A DNA stretch of 64,000 bases from Blattamonas nauphoetae (Eukaryota; Preaxostyla; Oxymonadida). The stretch spans positions 186,001-250,000 of the forward strand of contig JARBJD010000011.1 of the NCBI GenBank assembly GCA_033064195.1. Reading direction: 5' to 3'. Made by a program: the position numbers and the translations under genes. The notes under the pieces are model-generated. The model was not told the DNA's origin and searched no databases. It saw only the letters and a list, made by a program, of their open reading frames with translations. This document shows, one piece after another, positions 55,757 through 64,000 of this stretch. Each line of letters opens with the position of its first letter. Position 1 is the stretch's first letter.

Positions 55757-58558
55757 ATGTCAGAACCGGAGATCAAGAAGGAAAAACGAGATAAATCAGA
55801 ACATTACCGAAAAAAAAGAAATGAAAAGAAAGAGAAGAAGCGCCATTTCGAGAAAGAAAAAAAACGCCTCGACGAAGAAGAATCCAAACAAAATCAACGT
55901 ACAAATGATTCACATCAAGTATCTGATCCAAAATCAACCGACCGTCCCAAAACTGACAACGGACAAAATTCTACCACCGAAGAAAGTCTCTTCACTCTTT
56001 CTCTCATTTAATCCATGTTAGAGCAAAAATCATTCCCTTCAGGAATTTGCGAACATACACAAAAGTGTTTAAAAGCACGAGGAATTACATCACTCTTCCC
56101 AATTCAAGAACAAACCTTCGAACATGTCATGAAAGGAGTCGACCTCGTAGGTCGAGCGTTGACTGGCTCAGGAAAAACCCTTGCTTTCGCAAGTATCTAC
56201 ACATCTATTTTCATCATCTTCTCTTTTTTCGCGTCAGTTCCAATCATAGAACGCCTGAAAAAACTAATCTCAGACGATGCATCTTGGCGGGAGTCTTGCA
56301 GGCAACGCCGTGTTGGACCAAAGATAGTCCCGTCAGCATTAGTTCTTGTTCCAACAAGAGAATTGGTGATACAAATTGGACGAGAATTCTCGTCTCTCAT
56401 CTCAGGCGTTCCTCCAACCAGTGCAATTATCGCACGCCAACCAGGCTTCAATCGAGGATATACCCCAACACAGACGAAGGATGACTCACCTGAAGCAGAA
56501 CAAATCCGATATCGTCTCGCTGCCGATCCATCACTTCGTCCTGAAATTCTGGGACAATCTCCACTTGCCAAACTGAAAGTTGTAGAAGTGTATGGAGGAA
56601 CACCTATTGTTGAGCAAATACAGAAGATTAAACAGGGATGTGATATTATTGTCGCAACACCTGGTCGATTAATCGATCTCATAGAGCGAAACACCATCTC
56701 TCTGTTTGAAGCTAAATCTGGATCAGATCCAGTCTTTGTACAGTTTCTTGCCATGGATGAAGTTGATCGCATGCTCGATTTTGGATTCATGCCCTCTGTT
56801 GAGCGCATTCTTGCGTATTGTTTTGGTCTCCAACAACCGGACAAGAGCAAAGAAGATGAATGGCCAGACAACGCCTCATCTCCTGTTCCCCCAGCCCCCT
56901 CGCCTGCCTGGAACGCCCACTCGTCCCACAATCGAGATGGGAGCATTGCAGGAGGCACACTGACACTCAAACCGTCGCGCGACGTCAACCGGTCTGGCCC
57001 TCAGATCCTCCTCTTCTCCGCCACAATGCCGCCGTGGATCTCCAAACTGACCAACCACTTCCTCCGCCCCCCTCCCTTCTCCATCAAAATCGACCTTGTC
57101 GGACAAGGCAAGCTGTCCACGCCGTCTCGTGTCCGCCACTTGGCCATCCAAGTCCTCCGCTCGACTCGCACAAGCATCCTCGGCGACTGCCTTCGATGCT
57201 ACGGTGGTCTCCGCCGACGCGCTATCATCTTCTGCGACACAAAGGCAGAGTGCAACGAACTGTGTGTCTGCTCGGAGCTGAAGGCGTATCGATGCCAACC
57301 ACTCCACGGAGACATCCCTCAGAACCAACGAGAACAGACCCTCGAATCCTTCCGACGAGGATTGTTCGGCCTTCTTGTCGCGACAGACGTGGCAGCGCGT
57401 GGACTCGACATTCCTCAGGTCGATTTGATCGTCTTGATGCACCCGCCGAAGGATGTGGAGACGTACGTTCACCGAAGTGGACGGACAGGACGATGTGGGC
57501 GATCCGGAACATGCATTGTCTACTACACAGCGGCTGAGAAGAGCTCTGTGGACGTCATCGAGCGAGTCACCAAAATCAAGTTTGAGCGGACGGGGGCTCC
57601 TCAGATGGATGAGATGATGGCTGCGGCTGGACGAGACGCTGCTGAGCAGATCGCGTCCATCCCTCCGTCGGTCGTCCCATTCTTCTCCGTCGTTGCAATG
57701 GAACTTGTGACAAGATGGAGTGACGAAGGCTTCCTCCAGAAAACGAAGGAAGAAGGCGAAGAAAAGGAAGAAGTTGTGGTTCAGTGGGGACAGTTCGATG
57801 CCGACCTGATGCGTGCTCGGGCTCGCGCTGCTACCGAAGCCGCCGCTGCTCCCGCCACCCTCGTCGACCAGATCATCACCGACAACGACCTCGAACCGTC
57901 AGCTGCTCCATCGCCCGGTCTCGATTCCGACAAGAATCCGCTGGTGACGTCGGTGGAGATGGATCCCCGTGTCGAGCAGATCCTCTCGCGTGCCATTGCG
58001 TACATCGCTGGATACACTAAGCCAGTCTCCACTCGCTCGCTCATCACATCTGAGCCTGACTTGACGACACTTCTGTTTGAGCTGCAGCAGTACAATCCCC
58101 AATCGCCTTTCACCATCCGCTCGCCTGCACTTGTCTGGAGCTATCTGAAGGCTGTGATTGAAGAGGGTACGGTGGAGAAGATCACACACATGCGACTGTG
58201 CAAGGATCAGATCAGCGCTGTCTTCGACGTTCCTGCCGACTTGGCAGACATGTTTGTGTCCAAATTTGAGAAGCACAGACAGGCGAAATTGACTGTCGCT
58301 ACTAAATTGCCAGAATTAACAGAACGACCCGAGAGACGCGATGGAGACAGATTCGGACAGAGTGGCGGCGGAGGGTTTGGAAACAGAGGAGGAGGGGGAG
58401 GAGGGTATGGGAACAGAGGAGGGGGAGGGTACGGAAACGGAGGAGGGGGAGGGTATGGAGGAAGGTCAGGAGGAGGAAACTATAACAGAAGTGGCAGTGG
58501 AGGGAGAAGCGGTGGTGGAGGTGGTGGATCGTGGGGAGGAAGAGGAGGACGAAGATAG
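55757..58558 (+). CDS. DDX21/DDX50-type DEAD-box RNA helicase (nucleolar)
   Basis: The start is MSEPEIKKEKRDKSEHY, a Lys-rich leader; a 36-nt intron (55986-56021) leads into the helicase core and a 45-nt intron follows GKTLAFA. Motifs: ALTGSGKT (I), LVPTREL (Ia), TPGR (Ib), MDEVDRMLDFG (II, DEVD as in the Gu family), SATMP (III), IIFCDTKAE (IV), TDVAARGLD (V), HRSGRTGR (VI). A GUCT domain follows (SEPDLTTLLFELQQY, SPALVWSYLKAVIEEG). The C-terminus is a Gly/Arg/Tyr-rich RGG tail. The family unwinds rRNA and snoRNA structures in ribosome biogenesis. Confidence 0.93.
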
Positions 58559-58684
58559 ATCTAACTCGGTATTGATGAATTCATTTCACGACTTTTGAAG
58601 AATATGAATCGTTTGAAAGGTGTAGATCCACGAAAATCATACTGTTTGTCTCGTTAAGACGGTTTTCTGGGTCGTGGAATTTTG

Positions 58685-61345
58685 ATGACTTCCATCCAAC
58701 TCCTACCAAACACAGCTAAAAAAGAACTCAAAGATGCTGAACAGGATATCCAGAGGAATGCATACAATATGAACGCATGGAAAAAACTTCTTGGCTATGC
58801 ATCAGCCGAAAATCAACGATCGAATATTGAACATATCCGAGCCATTTATGAATATTTTCTCAGTATTTTTCCAACGTCAGGGCGCCAGTGGAAGGCATAT
58901 ATCGAAATGGAAAACCGCTTTGGAAACCAGGACAATGTACAACTCCTTTTTCAACGATGCTTGAAAAAGTCCACATATCTCCCACTATGGCAGATGTACC
59001 TAAATTATCTCGAACTTCAAGCTGATATCAGGCCTAGTGAGATTATTGTAGCATATGAAACAATGCTCCGACACGTGGGATTCGATCCTCAGAGTTCAGA
59101 ACTCTGGATGTCTTACATCAAATTTATTACACAGTATGGTTCGCGTGGAAGTATTGAACTTAAACGAAAAACGTTTCAACGAGGATCTTGTACTCCTCTC
59201 GAAGATGGAGATGATTTCTTGAACGAGTATGAACAGTGGGAAGAGAAACTCAAGAAAAATGGTCATGCCGAAGGCAACAATTTCGATGAACGATATTCAG
59301 ATATGGAATACAATACGACACGTCGCTATGTGGATGTGGAATTGAAAGAGTGTAAAAATCGCCATGCCCACGCACAAAGTGTTCTCATGCGACGGGGATA
59401 TCTGAGCACGAACCTTCTCTTCAATGCTCTCCCCCAACCACCTAGCGAAGATAGCACTGAAAAGATCCAAGTGACTCTTTGGCGACGACTCATTGCCTAT
59501 GAGGAATCTAACCCTCTCGACCTCGATCCTGTCACACTCCGCGATCGAGTTTCACATGTCTATCGTCAAGCACTCCAACCGCTTTATTTCTTCCCCGAGT
59601 TATGGATTTCATTTGCACATTATTACACACACATCGGTCTCATCGACGACGCGGACCTGATCTACCGCGAAGCCGAAGCTGCTCTCCCGTCCTCCCCTCT
59701 TGTGTCATATTCTCGAGCGGAATTTCTGGAGCACTTTGGGTACACTGCGCAGGCACAGCAGGTCTATTTGGATCTGATCGAAAGACTCAAGGACTCGTAC
59801 TCTGCAACCAAGGCTAAGCGTGTTCAGGTCCTCGAAAGGCTCAACAATGTCTTCATCACTTTCCAGAAGTTCCTCCGACGGACAGAGGGAATCGGTGCAG
59901 CTCGAGCGTGGCTTGTGGACTGCATCAGACAGCTGAGTGATCTCCGCGCTCAGGATCGGTCTTCTCAGGATGTCCCTCTGAAGGCCTGCATCTCCCCGCT
60001 CCTCTTCATCTCGGCTGCTGAGATCGAAGTCCATCAGAACCACGACCTTGATTCTGCGCAGGCCATCTTCGAGCTGGGAAAGGACCTCTGCACGTCGAAT
60101 GATGAGTTCGCTCTCGCATTCGCCAACTTCTTCGCCATCCATCGAAACGACCAGTCTGAAGCGAGGAACGTGTTTGAAGCATTCCTCACTCACGCAGAGA
60201 CAACCACGCGAGGAAGCGATGATCGGCTGGAGAAGGAGAGACTGGAGCGCCTGCATCGAGTCTTCGAGGCGTATTTGTTGTTCGAGGCCAAAACAGGAAA
60301 CGTGGACAGGTCGACAGAGATCCAACGGCGGATGAACGAAGCACTCGGACTCAGCCACTTCTCAATCCCATCACTCTTCCAGTCAGTCTCCTCCATCTCC
60401 TCCAACTTCTCGTCTTTCGCTCCATTCTCTCTCACTCCCGTCCACGCCAACCTCCTCTCATCTCAAGCCGACTCTCTCGGCCTCCAACGCAAACAGCCCA
60501 TGCTCCTCCAGCCATTTGAGAACAGAAACCGCTACAAATGGCAGACAGACGACCAAAAAGGCAGCGGAAAGACAAAAGTGTCGCAAGGGTCTCGGATTGG
60601 CGAGAAGTTCGACCCAATCTTCGCCGTGTCGCTGTATTCGCAAGCCGAAGCAGAAGCGATCCAAACATCGTCCATCCGCGTTCGTCACTTGTCGTCGTCA
60701 CTCAGCCTCCTCACCCCGCAGCTGTTTGACTTCAGGCATCCTCACTTCACCCCCTTCCAACAGTGGAGAGCGTCGTTCTACGAAGCAAAGCGAGACGAGA
60801 GCGAGGCGATCGTGGCTGACATTCGAATGAAACTGGAGATTATTGAAAAGCAGAAAGAAGATCACAGCGAACCACTGCAAATCGAAGAACAGGGCGATCG
60901 AGAGCAGGATCTGCGGCGGATGGAGCAGAGTCATCTCGGACTGGCTGCAATGCGGCAAGCTCAACTTCAGGACTTGATGTCGTCAGTGCTCGTTCCGCCA
61001 GACATCAAGCGACTTGTCTGCCTGGACATCCCACCACTCCCCGACCTTCCTCGGGACGACTCGGGGGCGGTGATGGAGGATTCGCTGAGGAGCAGTCTGT
61101 CGGACATTCTGATCAAAACCCAACACACAAAATTGGACCCTCTCCCGCCGTACTCGTTCTTCCCCACTTCGCTGTACCCACCTGCTCTTGCTGCCTCTCT
61201 GATTCCATCTGTCACTCCGCCTTCTTTCCTCCAGCCTCTCCTTTCTGCTCTTCCGTCTGTTGACGATTTTGGAGGATTCAGTCCATGCGCTGAGATTGTG
61301 ATGATGTGTGTGTTAATGAGAAGTGAAAAGCGGGGAAGAAGATAA
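58685..61345 (+). CDS. CstF77/Rna14-type mRNA 3'-end processing factor (Suf/HAT repeats)
   Basis: About 886 residues, no intron seen. HAT-type repeats run through the first 560 residues: AEQDIQRNAYNMNAWKKLLG, YEYFLSIFPTSGRQWKAYIE, LFQRCLKKSTYLPLWQMYLN, YETMLRHVGFDPQSSELWMS, then ARAWLVDCIRQLSDLRAQ and DSAQAIFELGKDL. Their order and the early YE-x-x-L-x-x-x-P, W-x-x-Y-I-x-x-E spacing match the Suf domain of CstF77/Rna14, which bridges poly(A)-site factors. The C-terminal 300 residues are Ser/Pro/Gln-rich and diverged. The ATG at 58685 follows a short intergenic gap after the helicase. Confidence 0.85.
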   Translation: MTSIQLLPNTAKKELKDAEQDIQRNAYNMNAWKKLLGYASAENQRSNIEHIRAIYEYFLSIFPTSGRQWKAYIEMENRFGNQDNVQLLFQRCLKKSTYLPLWQMYLNYLELQADIRPSEIIVAYETMLRHVGFDPQSSELWMSYIKFITQYGSRGSIELKRKTFQRGSCTPLEDGDDFLNEYEQWEEKLKKNGHAEGNNFDERYSDMEYNTTRRYVDVELKECKNRHAHAQSVLMRRGYLSTNLLFNALPQPPSEDSTEKIQVTLWRRLIAYEESNPLDLDPVTLRDRVSHVYRQALQPLYFFPELWISFAHYYTHIGLIDDADLIYREAEAALPSSPLVSYSRAEFLEHFGYTAQAQQVYLDLIERLKDSYSATKAKRVQVLERLNNVFITFQKFLRRTEGIGAARAWLVDCIRQLSDLRAQDRSSQDVPLKACISPLLFISAAEIEVHQNHDLDSAQAIFELGKDLCTSNDEFALAFANFFAIHRNDQSEARNVFEAFLTHAETTTRGSDDRLEKERLERLHRVFEAYLLFEAKTGNVDRSTEIQRRMNEALGLSHFSIPSLFQSVSSISSNFSSFAPFSLTPVHANLLSSQADSLGLQRKQPMLLQPFENRNRYKWQTDDQKGSGKTKVSQGSRIGEKFDPIFAVSLYSQAEAEAIQTSSIRVRHLSSSLSLLTPQLFDFRHPHFTPFQQWRASFYEAKRDESEAIVADIRMKLEIIEKQKEDHSEPLQIEEQGDREQDLRRMEQSHLGLAAMRQAQLQDLMSSVLVPPDIKRLVCLDIPPLPDLPRDDSGAVMEDSLRSSLSDILIKTQHTKLDPLPPYSFFPTSLYPPALAASLIPSVTPPSFLQPLLSALPSVDDFGGFSPCAEIVMMCVLMRSEKRGRR

Positions 61346-61455
61346 AATTGGTTTCTTTCATTTCTTGATATGCCAAGATTTGTGTGTTCTCGCCAATGTT
61401 GTCGTCTGTTCATTGATCGACCCATCTTTTATTTCTGTGTCTAGGAGGACTCCAC

Positions 61456-63148
61456 ATGGCGATGAATATCGTCACTGTGGGGCCAAAGCTCCATAAACTA
61501 CCAAAAATTATCTATATTTCTATCTTGTCTTTCATTGCTTTGGTCGGGATTGCTGTCATCGTTCTTCCTGTGATTGTCATCGCTCAAGCAGGTGCAGTTC
61601 GACCAATCCTCATTATATTGATACTCGTTGGTGTTGGAATCCTTGCTCTTGTTACAATAGGATTTCTTGCACTATTTTTGGATTACAGTGTCTTTCCAAT
61701 AATCGTATGTCTTCTTGGCACGGTTTCGAGTCTCCTTCGAGCAATTTTCCCACCCTTATCATTATCCTTTGTTTCTCTTCATTTATTTTTGGATTAACTG
61801 TCAATCTAACGCATTCTCACACTAGTTCTTCCTTGCATCCCTTGTTGCTGATGTAATCCTCTTCATTGCCTCAACGATCTGCATGGTTTCCCCTGACACA
61901 TTGAAATCCGCATTAGAGGTTTCTTCTATTTGATCTCGTTGAACTTACCATCCATCTTCAGTCGATAGCTGCCAGTTCAGGCTGTACAGCAGATTCTTCC
62001 CTTGCACTCTGTGTATTTATACAAGTGTGCTTTTCCTTTTATGTTTTTCATTATTCACTCATCTTAGGGCATGGAAGGAGGTCTGGTTGCTGTGGGAATC
62101 TTGATGTTCCTGTGTTCATTTCTCCTTGTATCCTCTTTACTCCTTTTAAAGTCTTTCATTGCGTAGCTTATTGTGATGGCAATTGATGCGTATTTGCTTG
62201 GCATCAGAAAAACAGCCACAACCTCAATCTTGTTCGGTTTCATCATCTCGATCGTAATCGGAGCGGTTTTCATAGTTTTTGGAGTATACCTCATCATCGC
62301 TGTTATCAAAACGTCTCATTGGATGATCATCGTCCTTGTTGTGATTGGAGCTGTCATTGCAGCAGCGGGAGTGATTGGGCTCCTTGGCGGTGTCTGGAAG
62401 AAGCTAAAATCAACCCTTCTTCTTGTATTGATTGTCTACTTCGCAGTTGGTGGACTTAGTATGCTTTTGGGAATTCTGCAGTTCATCAACCAAAATACAT
62501 CTGCCATCATGTTCACCAATGAAACCATCAGCACAATTTGTGGTTTCAACTGCCTCAAGTCAGAAACCCCGAATTGTGGGTCCGAGTCTCCGGCAGAAGG
62601 CTCCTATCTTGTCGGCTGCTGCGCCTATTTGGATATTTCACTCGATGACGGCCTGTGTCTGAAGGGGAGAAACAACGATTACGTGGAGGGACGATACATT
62701 CAAAAAACTAAATCTACTCTCTTTCCCACGGCTACAATGATTTTCTACATTTCGTTGTTCATGCTGTGGGTGGGATTCTGTGTATTCTTCTACCGACACA
62801 AAATGGACGAATGGCGGCTGCAGGACTTGCAAGATGCCATAGCCAAAAAGGGAGGAATGCTGACAGAAGACGAACTTTCAACTTTGTCGGGAAAGAAAGT
62901 CAAAAAGAAGGTGACGTACCAGCCAGCAAGAGGAGGCTCAACAATCTACGTTTTTGGTCTGCCGTTCTCCATTACATTCTTCTCTAGACAAGCTCGTGAA
63001 GGAAAAACGGTCGACTGATGACGAAGAGGGTGATTCTGTGAAGAAAAAACCGAAGGATGAGGACGACGCTGACTCAAGTTCATCGGAATCAATCAGTGAC
63101 TCAGATGGCGACTTCATTCCGGGATCCCTGATTCCAAATTACTTTTAG
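61456..63148 (+). CDS. Multi-pass membrane protein (tetraspanin-like layout)
   Basis: The start MAMNIVTVGPKLHKL is followed by hydrophobic helices ISILSFIALVGIAVIVLPVI and PILIILILVGVGILALVTIG. Further exons add LVADVILFIASTICMV, LVAVGILMFLCSFLL, SILFGFIISIVIGAVFIVFG and IIVLVVIGAVIAAAGVIG. An extracellular-type loop has eight or nine Cys (GFNCLKSETPNCGSESP, CCAY). A last helix precedes a charged tail (DEEGDSVKKKPKDEDD). The CCAY pair recalls the tetraspanin CCG loop, but the number of helices exceeds four. Introns are about 36-60 nt plus a 77-nt one before the tail. Confidence 0.6.
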
Positions 63149-63317
63149 ATGTCTTGTTTGATCATTTAGTTCCTGAGAGTGCACGGTTCCCTCTTTATTT
63201 CATTATTCTTCATTTTCACTTCAACTTGAGTAGAGATACGCTATTTCTCTCAATAGACGTTCATTGATGGAGAAAAATGATGTGGTGTGGGGTATTTACA
63301 GATCTCAGAAAACAGAC
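63149..63317. other. Convergent intergenic spacer
   Basis: 3' ends of two convergent genes. AT-rich; nothing else seen. Confidence 0.35.
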
Positions 63318-64000
63318 TTAGTGGTAGGTGATCGTGATGGAGTTTTGGCGTGTTGACAACTTTTGCGTCGGGGGGAGGTAATCGTACTTTTGCTCAGATT
63401 CAAGATAAAGAGGAATGCACTCCTCATCAGAAATTGCTGTTTCGGGGTTCATCCAATCTTGAAGATCTGAGTTTGTGGAGAAATGATCGGTACTCTTTGG
63501 TTTGTCTCTCGAAGTTTTTTGTGTGGTGACAGAGTACTTGGGAAGATACGAGATAGAGGGATAACGTGGTGATTTGTGTGGAGATTTGATAGAATTGCTA
63601 TCTTCAGATTGCTGGTCAGAGAACTGAAAGAAAGAATGTGACGAAGACAATAAAAAGAGTCTAAGAGACATAGAAAAGAGGCTACCTTTCTGGTAAGGTT
63701 GGCCTGGATGAGACCTAACACATATGTTACCACAACAAGAACGATAAGGCTTATATAGTACAAAGAGACTTTGAGAATTGATTGTTGATGAACAAACGAA
63801 AATAGCATACGAAAGATGTTCTTGCTGCTCACAGACAATGAAATGGTGATCCAAGACAGCAAAATGAAGGCAAGGACAGTGATACAGAGTAGCGTTGTTG
63901 AGAGAATTGGGATGATGATGAGTCGCCGGGTTTTACGGCGACGCCGGACAAGAGAGTAGATTTGACACCCAACAAACAATAAAAGAAGAATCGGAGTGAC
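63318..64000 (-). CDS. Membrane protein, C-terminal part, cut by the window edge
   Basis: Coding enters from beyond 64000 and ends at 63318. Helices FVGCQIYSLV (partial), IIIPILSTTLLCITVLAFIL and VSLYYISLIVLVVVTYVLGL are separated by basic and polar loops. An intron of about 60 nt (63624-63685 region) joins ANLTRK to FSDQQSEDSNS. The tail of about 95 residues is Ser/Pro/Tyr-rich and ends ITITYH, likely cytosolic. Not enough is present to assign a family. Confidence 0.6.

Overview
The window is nuclear DNA of a microbial eukaryote. Its genes are broken by very short GT-AG introns, mostly 29-65 nt and several exactly 32, 34 or 36 nt. All three standard stop codons are used. The conserved genes are eukaryotic: ribosomal protein uL2/RPL8, a DDX21-type RNA helicase, a CstF77/Rna14 3'-end processing factor, a CDKL kinase and a CK1 kinase. 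A CDKL kinase and a coiled-coil protein with flagellar-type repeats suggest a flagellate. Short introns, dense genes and a chagasin-type inhibitor would fit an oxymonad-like or other excavate protist, but that placement is inference.

Region 1 (1 to about 18.8 kb) is a graveyard of DNA transposons and miniature inverted-repeat elements. It holds several copies of two TA-flanked miniature families and three small head-to-head hairpins. It also has a 460-bp near-perfect inverted repeat and fragments of hAT-like, pogo/Tigger-like, Merlin/IS1016-like and one unassigned DDE transposase. The clearest structure is a three-level nest. A decayed DDE transposase gene (about 6.8-13.5 kb) is split by a 4.63-kb terminal-inverted-repeat element (8154-12787) with a 10-bp target duplication. 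That element carries pieces of an intron-containing ABC-transporter gene. Its left arm is itself split by a 1062-bp PIF/Harbinger-type miniature element with a TTA duplication. A second copy of the miniature element lies at 49.4-50.4 kb.

Region 2 (18.8-64 kb) is gene-dense, about one gene per 2-3 kb. In order: a coiled-coil repeat protein (+); an LCAT-family acyltransferase/lipase (-), divergent from an acidic low-complexity protein (+); an IQ/FAM13-like coiled-coil protein (-); a CDKL kinase (-); a helical-repeat protein (-); uracil-DNA glycosylase (+); a 1.8-kilo-residue disordered protein (-); a RhoGAP-like protein (-); a secreted protein with a possible permuted-papain-type fold (+); a HCNGP/SAP30BP-like protein (+); a secreted metallophosphoesterase with a C-terminal membrane anchor (-); RPL8 (-); a chagasin-type protease inhibitor (+); a CK1-family kinase (+); a DDX21-like helicase (+); CstF77/Rna14 (+); a multi-pass membrane protein (+); and a partial membrane protein running off the right edge (-).

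There is no operon-like linkage. The informative neighbour relations are the roughly 100-bp divergent LCAT/acidic-protein promoter and the Harbinger-type insertion immediately before the phosphoesterase start codon. Many genes have AT-richer, intron-bearing 5' ends and GC-richer, intron-free 3' ends. No retrovirus-like, Polinton or CRISPR structure was recognised, and no tRNA or rRNA gene was found by eye.
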